This document shows, in pieces, positions 24,091-31,551 of a stretch of DNA of 35,366 bases. Source of the DNA: DATELY01 sp035276085 (GTDB lineage: Bacteria > Pseudomonadota > Gammaproteobacteria > Steroidobacterales > Steroidobacteraceae); NCBI GenBank assembly GCA_035276085.1, contig DATELY010000076.1, positions 1 to 35,366 of the forward strand, read 5' to 3'. A program made the position numbers and the translations under genes. The notes under the pieces were generated by a model. It was not told the DNA's origin and did not search any database. It saw nothing but the letters and a program-made list of their open reading frames with translations. Each line of letters opens with the position of its first letter. Position 1 is the stretch's first letter.

Positions 24091-25278
24091 CTAATTGGCG
24101 AAGGCGGCGATGCCAGTGATGCCACGGCCGATGATGAGAGCGTGAACGTCATGAGTACCCTCATACGTGTTCACGACCTCGAGATTGACCAGATGGCGTG
24201 CGATGGGGAACTCATCGGAAATGCCATTGCCACCCAGCATGTCGCGGGCGGTACGAGCAATTTCCAGCGCTTTGCCGCAGGAATTGCGCTTGAGAAATGA
24301 CGTCAGCTCGACCGGTGGATGGCCCTCGTCCTTCAGCCGGCCCAGTCGCAGGCACGCCTGCAATCCAAGCGCAATCTCAGTGGCCATGTCGGCAAGCTTT
24401 CTTTGGATAAGCTGGTTCGCAGCCAGCGGACGACCGAACTGCTTTCTGTCGAGCACGTACTGCCGCGCCGTTTCATAGCACGATTCTGCAGCGCCCAACG
24501 CCCCCCACGCGATGCCATAGCGGGCCGAGTTCAAGCAGGTGAACGGGCCCTTCAGTCCCGTCACACCGGGCAACAGGTTTTCTTCCGGAACGAACACGTC
24601 ATCCATGACGACCTGCCCGGTGATCGATGCTCTCAGGCCCACTTTGCCGTGGATGGCCGGAGCAGAAAGACCTTTCCAGCCCTTCTCCAGGATGAAGCCG
24701 CGGATGATTCCGTCCTCGGTTTTCGCCCAAACGATGAACACATCGGCGATGGGCGAATTCGAGATCCACGTCTTGGCACCGTGGAGACGATAGCCACCGT
24801 CGGCCTTGCGGGCCCGTGTTGTCATCGAGCCGGGATCGGAGCCATGATCCGGCTCGGTCAGACCGAAGCAACCGATCTTCCTTCCGGCAATGAGATCAGG
24901 CAGGTAGTTGCGCTTCTGCTCCTCGGTGCCAAAGGCATGGATCGGCACGATGACCAGCGAGGACTGCACGCTCAGCATCGACCGGAAACCGGAATCGATG
25001 CGTTCGATCTCACGGGTGATCAAACCGTAGGAGACGTAGTTGAGACCGGCTCCTCCATACGTGGTGGGAATCGTGGGACCGAGAAGACCGAGCTCCCCCA
25101 TCTCAGCGAAGATCGACGCATCGGTCTTCTCGTGCCGAAACGCTTCCTGCACTCGCGGCAGCAGTTTGTCCTGCGCATAGTCACGCGCCGCCATCGCCAC
25201 CATCCGTTCGTCTTCACTCAACTGCGCGTCGAGCTGAAACGGATCCTGCCAATCGAATTGCGTCTTTGCACCTTGCAT
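24091..25278 (-). CDS. Acyl-CoA dehydrogenase, glutaryl-CoA dehydrogenase-like
   Basis: The 395-residue flavoenzyme starts at the ATG at 25278 with AGGAAC upstream, 5 bases after the previous gene. Family signatures are CFGLTEPDHGSDPGSMTTRA, KTWISNSPIADVFIVWA, the FAD/dimer region DRKQFGRPLAANQLIQ and DMLGGNGISDEF. The catalytic base is Glu373 in NTYEGTHDVHALIIGR, near the C-terminus. The 'TEPDHGSDP' and 'TYEGTHD.HALI.GR.ITG..AF' wording is that of glutaryl-CoA dehydrogenases, which oxidise and decarboxylate glutaryl-CoA to crotonyl-CoA. In this operon the substrate may be glutaryl-CoA or a related dicarboxylyl-CoA released after ring opening. An electron-transfer flavoprotein would accept the electrons but is not encoded here. 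Confidence 0.88.
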   Translation of the reverse strand: MQGAKTQFDWQDPFQLDAQLSEDERMVAMAARDYAQDKLLPRVQEAFRHEKTDASIFAEMGELGLLGPTIPTTYGGAGLNYVSYGLITREIERIDSGFRSMLSVQSSLVIVPIHAFGTEEQKRNYLPDLIAGRKIGCFGLTEPDHGSDPGSMTTRARKADGGYRLHGAKTWISNSPIADVFIVWAKTEDGIIRGFILEKGWKGLSAPAIHGKVGLRASITGQVVMDDVFVPEENLLPGVTGLKGPFTCLNSARYGIAWGALGAAESCYETARQYVLDRKQFGRPLAANQLIQRKLADMATEIALGLQACLRLGRLKDEGHPPVELTSFLKRNSCGKALEIARTARDMLGGNGISDEFPIARHLVNLEVVNTYEGTHDVHALIIGRGITGIAAFAN

Positions 25279-25282
25279 GGCA

Positions 25283-26494
25283 TCAGTTCCTGTTCGCACG
25301 CGTCGCTGCCTTCAGTAGTTCGCGACCGATGATGAGCTTCTGCACTTCGGTTGCACCTTCATAGATGCGCAATGCACGAATCTCGCGATAGAGCCGCTCA
25401 GTGATCTCGCCGGCGACGACCCCGCGACCGCCGAACAGCTGCAATGCCTGATCGATGACCCATTGGGCATTTTCGGTGGCGGTCATTTTGGCCATCGCGG
25501 CTTCCCGTGTGGTGGGGAGCTTTTGCACGTCACGTCGCCACGCGGTGCGCAGCGTGAGCAACGCAGCACTATCGATCGCCGTCGCCATCTCGCCCAGCCT
25601 GCTTTGTGTGGTCGGCAGATCGGCCAAGGTCGCTGCGAACATTTTGCGTGTGCGCGTGTGCGCAATCGCCTCATCGAGTGCGCGTCGAGCAAAACCATTC
25701 GCGGCAGCGGCCACTGACGGCCGGAAAATGTCCAGTGTGCGCATGGCGACTTTGAAACCCTCGCCGGGGCTGCCGAGCAGGTGCTCGGCCGGGATGCGGC
25801 AATTCTCGAAGCGGATCCGCGCGAGGGGGTGCGGAGCGAGCGTCTGGATGCGCTCAGCGATCGAAAAGCCCGGCGTGTCGGAGAACACGACGAAGGCGGA
25901 GATGCCGCGAGCTCCCGGGACCGATTCCGTCCGTGCAAACACCGTATAAACGTCGGCGATGCCGCCATTGGAGATAAAGATCTTCTCGCCGTCGAGCACA
26001 TAGTGACTGCCATCGCGCCGCGCCGTCGAACTCATTGCCGCGACGTCCGATCCGGCTTCGGGCTCTGTCAAAGCGAATGCTGCGATCAGCTTGCCTGCGG
26101 CAACCTGCGGAAGAATGCGCTGTTTCATTTCCTCCGAGCCTGACAGGCTGATCGCACCGGTGCCGAGACCTTGCATGGCAAAGACAAAGTCAGCCAGACC
26201 GTCGATATACGCGAGTGTCTCGCGAATCAGGCACAACGCGCGGCTGTCGATCACCTCGGAAGCGCCGCCGAAAGCGCGTGGCACACAGTGGCGCAGAAAA
26301 CCTGCCGCACCGAGTTTCTCCACCAACCCTTTGCAGGCGCTGTCCACGTCGTTGTGGTCGATGACGCCAAGTCCGCCGCCGCCGATAAAGGCGTCGAGCG
26401 CATGACCGAGCACACGATGCTCGGGCCCGAAGAAAGGCCATTCGAGATGCTCGCGCGAGGGAACATGCGGCGCACCCGCGTGATCGATCGCCAT
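25283..26494 (-). CDS. Acyl-CoA dehydrogenase
   Basis: The 403-residue flavoenzyme starts at the ATG at 26494, 3 bases after the upstream gene's stop. It shows AAFALTEPEAGSDVAAMSST (FAD/substrate region), GEKIFISNGGIADVYTVFA, a C-terminal helical domain with LFGGRGVVAGEITERLYR, and the base Glu379 in RIYEGATEVQKLIIGREL. It is clearly different from the glutaryl-CoA-dehydrogenase-like paralogue next to it and closer to general acyl-CoA dehydrogenases. In the pathway it would oxidise an alicyclic or open-chain CoA ester. The substrate cannot be assigned from sequence. The pair of dehydrogenases in one operon points to two different oxidation steps. Confidence 0.88.
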   Translation of the reverse strand: MAIDHAGAPHVPSREHLEWPFFGPEHRVLGHALDAFIGGGGLGVIDHNDVDSACKGLVEKLGAAGFLRHCVPRAFGGASEVIDSRALCLIRETLAYIDGLADFVFAMQGLGTGAISLSGSEEMKQRILPQVAAGKLIAAFALTEPEAGSDVAAMSSTARRDGSHYVLDGEKIFISNGGIADVYTVFARTESVPGARGISAFVVFSDTPGFSIAERIQTLAPHPLARIRFENCRIPAEHLLGSPGEGFKVAMRTLDIFRPSVAAAANGFARRALDEAIAHTRTRKMFAATLADLPTTQSRLGEMATAIDSAALLTLRTAWRRDVQKLPTTREAAMAKMTATENAQWVIDQALQLFGGRGVVAGEITERLYREIRALRIYEGATEVQKLIIGRELLKAATRANRN

Positions 26495-26497
26495 CGT

Positions 26498-27340
26498 TCA
26501 ATCCCCTTGGAACCGAGGCTTGGACTTGGCCGCGAAGGCTTCGAAGGCGCGCCGAAAATCGCCTGTCGCCATGCAGATTGCTTGTGCCTGTGCTTCCGCT
26601 TCGATGAGCTCCTCGATGCCCATCGACCATTCTTGATCCAGCATCTTCTTCGTCATGGAGTGCGCGAACCACGGCCCGTCGGCGAGCATTCGAGCAAAGC
26701 GCCTGGCTTCATCGAGCAGCGCGCTGCGTTCGTGCAGGGTGTTGTAGAAGCCCCAGGCATGGCCCTCTGCGGCCGTCATCACGCGTCCGGTGAAAAGCAA
26801 CTCAGCGGCACGGCCCTGGCCGATGATCCGGGGCAAAATGCCGCAGGCGCCCATGTCGGCTCCCGCCAGCCCGACGCGCGTGAACAGGAACGCGGTCTTG
26901 GTCTCGGGTGTGGCAAGCCGATGATCCGCTGCCATCGCCAGAATCGCGCCGGCGCCGGCGCAGGTACCATCGACTGCGGCGACGATGGGCTGCGGGCACG
27001 CCCGCATCTGGCGCACCAGATCGCCGGTCATGCGGGTAAAGGCGACCAGGTCCGGCATCTTCATTTGCGTCAGCGGCTCGATGATCTCGAACACATCGCC
27101 GCCGGAACAGAAATCGTTGCCGGACCCGGTCAATACGATCACGCGTACGTCATTCGCGCGGCTGATCGCCCGAAACAGGTCGCCGAGCTCCTGATAACTC
27201 TCGAACGTGAGCGGATTCTTTTTGTCCGGCCGGTTGAGCGTAATCGTCGCCACGCGACCGTCTGAATCCGTCTGAAACAGGAAGTGTGTTGCCCGGTGAT
27301 CTTTGAAAGAACTCTTTCTCTTCTGCATCGCGTTGCTCAT
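26498..27340 (-). CDS. Crotonase-fold protein (enoyl-CoA hydratase family)
   Basis: The 280-residue protein starts at the ATG at 27340 with AAGAGG upstream. Crotonase features are ATITLNRPDKKNPLTFESY, the first oxyanion-hole segment FCSGGDVFEI (about 78-87), the second DGTCAGAGAILAMAADHRLA (about 124-143) and LPRIIGQGRAAELLFTGR. By eye alignment to rat enoyl-CoA hydratase, the two catalytic glutamates (Glu144 and Glu164) correspond to Ile133 and Phe153 here. Simple hydration by the standard mechanism therefore seems unlikely. Crotonases lacking these residues catalyse other steps, including ring hydrolysis, isomerisation and decarboxylation. Given the neighbouring genes, hydrolytic ring opening is a possibility, stated as inference. 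It is 40 bases downstream of the SDR gene and 3 bases upstream of the next. Confidence 0.88.
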   Translation of the reverse strand: MSNAMQKRKSSFKDHRATHFLFQTDSDGRVATITLNRPDKKNPLTFESYQELGDLFRAISRANDVRVIVLTGSGNDFCSGGDVFEIIEPLTQMKMPDLVAFTRMTGDLVRQMRACPQPIVAAVDGTCAGAGAILAMAADHRLATPETKTAFLFTRVGLAGADMGACGILPRIIGQGRAAELLFTGRVMTAAEGHAWGFYNTLHERSALLDEARRFARMLADGPWFAHSMTKKMLDQEWSMGIEELIEAEAQAQAICMATGDFRRAFEAFAAKSKPRFQGD

Positions 27341-27380
27341 GTAGACCTCTTGCCGAGTCAGACAGTGCCTGTGCCCGGCG

Positions 27381-28160
27381 TCAGCCGGTCATGACCTCGC
27401 CGCCGGCGACCGCGACCGCCTGGCCGGTGATTGCCGTTGCTCCCTCTGAAACGAGCCACATCACGGCCTGCGCGACTTCCTGCGCGGTGACCAATCTTCC
27501 CTGCGGATTGCTGCGGGCGAGCGTGGCGAGCGCTTCGGCGCGCGTGCGTCCGGTCTTGCTGGTAATGGTTTCGATGGCCCCTTCGAGGAGCGGCGTCTCA
27601 GTGAATCCTGGGCAGACTGCGTTGACGGTGATATCGCTGCGGGCCAGCTCCAGCGCCAGCGCGCGCGTCAGTCCAACGACACCGTGCTTGGCCGCGCAAT
27701 ACGCCGCTACATAGGCATAACCGATCAGCCCAGCCGTGCTGGCGACATTGACGATGCGCCCCTTGCCTGCCCGCTTGATGGATGGCAACGCGGCCTGCGT
27801 CACCAGGAAGACACCGGTGAGATTGGTTGCGATCACGTGGTTCCAGAACGCCGGATCGGTCTTTTCGAACGGCGCGGAAGGCGCCAGTCCAGCGCAGTTG
27901 ATCAGTACGGCGATTTCACCGAAACGATCGCGGGCAACAGCGATTCCCCGTTCGACGAGTGCTTCGTTGGTCACATCGAAATCTGCAACTGGAATGGCCT
28001 CGCCGCCAGCGGTGCGAATTTCGCCCGCCGCAGCCTCGAGCGGCAACGCGCGACGGCCTGCCAACGACACTGCATACCCGGCTGCCGCAAGTCGCAGGGC
28101 GATCTCTTTACCGATGCCACTGCCCGCCCCAGTGACGAATGCATGCCTGCCTGGATTCAT
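27381..28160 (-). CDS. SDR-family NAD(P)-dependent dehydrogenase
   Basis: The 259-residue protein is a classical short-chain dehydrogenase. It has TGAGSGIG (10-17, cofactor loop), NCAG (88-91), the catalytic Ser141, and Tyr154 and Lys158 in YCAAK. SNPQGRLVTAQEVAQAVMWL follows, then a C-terminus ending AVAGGEVMTG. AGRR after the second beta-strand hints at NADP preference, but this is weak. The start ATG overlaps the stop of the monooxygenase gene as ATGA, so the two are coupled. In the pathway it probably oxidises a hydroxyl to a keto group on a CoA-bound ring or chain, the third reaction of a beta-oxidation-type round. Confidence 0.9.
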   Translation of the reverse strand: MNPGRHAFVTGAGSGIGKEIALRLAAAGYAVSLAGRRALPLEAAAGEIRTAGGEAIPVADFDVTNEALVERGIAVARDRFGEIAVLINCAGLAPSAPFEKTDPAFWNHVIATNLTGVFLVTQAALPSIKRAGKGRIVNVASTAGLIGYAYVAAYCAAKHGVVGLTRALALELARSDITVNAVCPGFTETPLLEGAIETITSKTGRTRAEALATLARSNPQGRLVTAQEVAQAVMWLVSEGATAITGQAVAVAGGEVMTG

Positions 28161-30484
28161 CGCGCTCCAGCCGCTGTTTGAGCGGCAGCACGCGCCAGAT
28201 TGCTCTCGTATTGCAAGCGCGCGGAAAGATACTGCTTGGGCCAGGTTTGGGCCTGGTATCCGATCTTCGCGGCTTCATGGATGACGAAGAAGGGATCGGC
28301 CAGATGCGGCCTGGCGACTGCGCACAGGTCGGCTCGCCCGGCGGCGATGATGGAATTGGCGTGGTCGGCTTCCGAAATCGCGCCGACGGCAATCGTCGGT
28401 ACACCGATCTCGTTGCGTATCTTGTCCGCGAAGGGCGTTTGGAACAGGCGGCCGTAGACGGGCTTCTCCTCCTTCACGACCTGCCCCGACGAACAATCGA
28501 TCAGATCGGCGCCCGCCTCTTTGAAGATCCTGGCGAATACCGCCGCATCCTCAGGTGTGTTGCCGCCGTCGTACCAGTCATGGGTGGACAGACGCACGGA
28601 GATCGGCCGTTCCGTCGGCCACGCGGCTCTGACGGCACGAAACACTTCGAGCGGAAAGCGCGCGCGGTTCGCATGACTGCCGCCATATTCGTCCTCGCGG
28701 TGATTGGTGAGCGGCGACAGGAAACTGGACAGCAAATAGCCGTGAGCGCAGTGGAGCTCGAGGATGTCGAAACCCACTTCGGCTGCGCGCTGGGTGGTAG
28801 CGACAAAATCAGCGATCACTCGATCCATGTCCTCGCGCGTCATCGCGCGCGGTACAACCGAATGGCCGAGATAAGGCAACGCAGAGGCGGAAATCAGTGG
28901 CCACGCGCCTTCAGCCAGCGGCTGATCGATGCCTTCCCAAGCCAGCTTCGTGGCACCCTTGCGCCCAGCGTGGCCTACCTGTATGCCGATCTTGGCCGGC
29001 GTCTGGCCATGCACGAAATCGACGATGCGCCGAAATGCCTGGGCTTGCGTCTCATTCCACAAGCCAAGACAGCCTGGCGTGATACGAGCATCGGGGGACA
29101 CGCACGTCATCTCGGGAAATACGAGCGCAGTGCCGCCCATGGCACGCGCGCCAAGATGGATGAGATGAAAGTCGTTCGGCACACCGTCCTTGGCCGAATA
29201 CATGGCCATGGGCGATACGACGATGCGGTTGTGCAGCGTCAAGCCGCGCACCTTGTAAGGCGTGAACATCGGTGGCGGAACGGCGCTGTTCGGCGCAAGC
29301 GCGACACCCGCGCGCGCTGCGAACCAGCGTTCATAGCTCTCGAGCCATTCTTTGTCGCGCAGCCGCAGATTCTCATGGCTGATGCGCTGCGAGCGCGTGA
29401 GCATCGAATACATGAATTGCTCGGGCTCGAGTTGGTCCGCATAGCGCTGGCCGACGACCTCGAACCACTCCATCGCATTGCGCGCCGCATTCTGAATGCG
29501 CGCCACATCGACCCTGCGGACCTCCTCGTAGGCTTGCAGCACGGCGGGAATATGCTTCGCATCGTGGCCGGCGAGCTCGAATTGACGCGTGAGCTCGATG
29601 GCATCGTCGATGGCCAGCTTGGTTCCCGAGCCGATGGCGAAGTGCGCGGTGTGCGCGCTGTCGCCCATGAGCACGACATGGCTGTTACCGTTGAAATGGC
29701 TCCACCGGTCGCAGGTGAGCCGGTTGAAGTTGAGCCACGCCGAACCGCGCAGGTGCCGGGCATTGGTCAGCAGCCTGTGACCTTCCAGTGTCGGGGCAAA
29801 CAGCTTTTCGCAGAAAGCGATCGACTGATCTTGATCGGCCTGGTCGAGCCCGTGCGCCTTGAAGACTTCCTCTGTGGTCTCCACGATGAACGTCGAAGTC
29901 GTCGCATCGAACCGATAGATGTGCGCCTGGAACCAGCCGTGCTCCGTCTTGCGAAAATCGAATGTGAACGCTTCGAAGGCTTTGTCCGTGCCGAGCCAGA
30001 TGAACCGGTTCGGTCGCACCTGCATGTCGGGTCGGAATACGTCTGCGTACTTGACGCGGATCTTTGAGTTCACGCCATCGGCCGCGACGATGAGGTCGGC
30101 CTCGGGGAATTCGGCATCGCTGTCCACTTCCCGCTCGAACACGAGCTCGACACCGAGGTCGATACAGCGCTGCTGCAGGATGTTCAGCATCTTCTTCCGA
30201 CCGATGCCGACGAATCCGTGACCGGTCGTACGTAGTCTGCGTCCCTTGAAGATGAGCTCGATGTCATCCCAGTGATTGAACGCATCCTCGATGGCGGACG
30301 CAGTCTCGGGATCCCATTGCCGCATCGCCTGCATCGTGGCATCGGAGAACACGACGCCCCATCCGAAGGTGTCGAACGGGCGATTGCGCTCGATCACCGT
30401 GATGTGATGAGCAGGGTGCTTGCGCTTCATCAACAGCGCAAAATACAGACCGGCAGGCCCGCCGCCGATGCACGCAATTCGCAT
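28157..30484 (-). CDS. 2-aminobenzoyl-CoA monooxygenase/reductase-type fusion
   Basis: The 775-residue fusion starts at the ATG at 30484 with GCGAGGG upstream. Residues 1 to about 385 are a flavin monooxygenase: CIGGGPAGLYFALLMKRK (FAD GxGxxG), DLIVAADGVNSKIR (the DG motif) and LMGDSAHTAHFAIGSGTKLA. Residues from about 395 to the end are an Old Yellow Enzyme-type domain: PYKVRGLTLHNRIVVSPMAM, QVGHAGRKG, then AHGYLLSSFLSPLTNHREDE followed by YGG. This exact fusion is known for 2-aminobenzoyl-CoA monooxygenase/reductase of Azoarcus evansii. That enzyme hydroxylates 2-aminobenzoyl-CoA and reduces the ring with NADH. Databases also use the name bifunctional salicylyl-CoA 5-hydroxylase/oxidoreductase. 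The fused reductase and the nearby CoA ligase favour the aminobenzoyl reading. It is first in the operon. Confidence 0.9.
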   Translation of the reverse strand: MRIACIGGGPAGLYFALLMKRKHPAHHITVIERNRPFDTFGWGVVFSDATMQAMRQWDPETASAIEDAFNHWDDIELIFKGRRLRTTGHGFVGIGRKKMLNILQQRCIDLGVELVFEREVDSDAEFPEADLIVAADGVNSKIRVKYADVFRPDMQVRPNRFIWLGTDKAFEAFTFDFRKTEHGWFQAHIYRFDATTSTFIVETTEEVFKAHGLDQADQDQSIAFCEKLFAPTLEGHRLLTNARHLRGSAWLNFNRLTCDRWSHFNGNSHVVLMGDSAHTAHFAIGSGTKLAIDDAIELTRQFELAGHDAKHIPAVLQAYEEVRRVDVARIQNAARNAMEWFEVVGQRYADQLEPEQFMYSMLTRSQRISHENLRLRDKEWLESYERWFAARAGVALAPNSAVPPPMFTPYKVRGLTLHNRIVVSPMAMYSAKDGVPNDFHLIHLGARAMGGTALVFPEMTCVSPDARITPGCLGLWNETQAQAFRRIVDFVHGQTPAKIGIQVGHAGRKGATKLAWEGIDQPLAEGAWPLISASALPYLGHSVVPRAMTREDMDRVIADFVATTQRAAEVGFDILELHCAHGYLLSSFLSPLTNHREDEYGGSHANRARFPLEVFRAVRAAWPTERPISVRLSTHDWYDGGNTPEDAAVFARIFKEAGADLIDCSSGQVVKEEKPVYGRLFQTPFADKIRNEIGVPTIAVGAISEADHANSIIAAGRADLCAVARPHLADPFFVIHEAAKIGYQAQTWPKQYLSARLQYESNLARAAAQTAAGAR

Positions 30485-30541
30485 GAAACCCTCGCCTTCT
30501 TCGCTTCGACCGATAGTCCGCCCACGCTCGCGTGACAAGAA

Positions 30542-30565
30542 TGAACTTTGGTAGCTAATAGTTCA
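30542..30565. promoter_or_regulatory. Candidate MarR operator upstream of monooxygenase operon
   Basis: TGAACT (30542-30547) and AGTTCA (30560-30565) form a perfect 6-base inverted repeat separated by 12 bases. It begins 57 bases upstream of the operon's first start codon, between that gene and the marR-type gene on the same strand. The AT-rich context (TAGCTAATAGTTCAAG) stands out from the GC-rich surroundings. Size and position suit binding by the adjacent MarR dimer. No second copy is obvious before the divergent ligase gene. Confidence 0.45.
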
Positions 30566-30611
30566 AGTCTAAAGCTTCTCCTGCGGACGAAGCACCCCGC
30601 GGCCCAATGGC

Positions 30612-31106
30612 TCAACTGTGGTCAGGCACTTTCCGCAGGATGTAGTCCTTCAATGTCTTCAACTGCGCGGCCAGCGTGCGCTCTTCGCGCTGCGATAGTC
30701 CGGCGAACATCTCGACGATCCAGCGCTCATGCTCACCTGCCATCGAACGAAAAGTGCCGCGCCCTTCGCGCGTCAGCTTCACTCTGAGCGCTCGCCGGTC
30801 CGCTTCGTCCGCTTCCCGGACCACCAAGCCATCCTTCTCGAGTGAGTCCACGAGACCGGTCACGTTACCGCCGGTCACCATGAGGCGCTCCGACAATTCG
30901 CTCATGCGCAGTCCCCGTGGTACCCGGTAAAGCTGCGCCATGAGGTCGAAGCGAGGCAGCGTCGTGGCGAAGCGCGCCTGCAGCCGGCGCCGTATGCGGC
31001 TCTCGATCAGGTTTGTGCAAGCGTACAGGCGCAACCACAGGCGCAGCGCCTCGTGATCGTCGCTCGTGATCCGCGTCTCCGCATCGATTGCATCCGCTTC
31101 TGCCAT
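30612..31106 (-). CDS. MarR-family transcriptional regulator
   Basis: The 164-residue protein starts at the ATG at 31106 with AGGACA upstream. The core is a MarR winged helix: LRMSELSERLMVTGGNVTGL (helix-turn-helix), VDSLEKDGLVVREADEADRR and ALRVKLTREGRGTF (the wing). DxxDRR is a hallmark. The N-terminal helix region (LRLWLRLYACTNLIESRIRR) and C-terminal helix form the dimer interface. MarR proteins near aromatic-acid genes usually repress and are released by a CoA thioester or aromatic ligand. It lies between the monooxygenase operon (same strand) and the divergent CoA ligase, so control of both is likely. Confidence 0.9.
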   Translation of the reverse strand: MAEADAIDAETRITSDDHEALRLWLRLYACTNLIESRIRRRLQARFATTLPRFDLMAQLYRVPRGLRMSELSERLMVTGGNVTGLVDSLEKDGLVVREADEADRRALRVKLTREGRGTFRSMAGEHERWIVEMFAGLSQREERTLAAQLKTLKDYILRKVPDHS

Positions 31107-31551
31107 GCATTTGTCCTGTTGATGGATGGTGTGTCTGCTCTGCGGCAGCCGGCTCTTCAGCTCCGAGCCGAAAGCAACTTGCCGCAGTCCGGAATGTAGA
31201 TGGGTTGGTTCAACTGCCTTGGCACCTACCCCGTGGTCGCGACCGGAGCTGATAGCGTAGAGACTTGCGACTCCGCTTGCACCTGGAAATGGCGGGCCGA
31301 CGGCACGCTGCACTGCGCGCCCGAAATCATCGACGCCGCTGCGACGCATCGCGCAGGGTCTTCCCGCTATTACTTTATATCTATACTATCTATTTTTAAA
31401 CCTTCACGGCGATTCGTGTCCGGTATTTCCTGGGTATTCGAACGCAGGGCGTCTCCTGCAGGCGTCCTGATCAGGCCATGAGCACCTCTCACGAACACCG
31501 TGCGATGACAGACCAATCATCATTCTCCGCCTTGCGCTTCCAGGACACACG
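31107..31551. promoter_or_regulatory. Divergent control region, MarR gene / CoA ligase
   Basis: These 445 bases separate the marR-type gene from the CoA ligase gene. Most is GC-rich without coding signs, but 31369-31402 is sharply AT-rich. That patch contains TATCTAT twice (31378-31384 and 31387-31393, 9 bases apart) and a TATACT that could serve as a plus-strand -10 box (31382-31387). On the minus strand TATAAAG could serve the marR gene. No good TTGACA-like partner is visible, so an activator may be needed. I see no gene in this gap. Confidence 0.4.

Noticed and set aside
24319..25332. A 337-codon plus-strand open frame opposite the glutaryl-CoA-dehydrogenase-like gene.
   Set aside because: Antisense to a gene with a full set of acyl-CoA dehydrogenase motifs; its composition is that of a shadow frame.
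28139..30067. A 642-codon plus-strand open frame opposite the monooxygenase/reductase gene.
   Set aside because: Shadow frame with His/Arg-rich composition and no motif; the opposite strand holds a clear two-domain enzyme.
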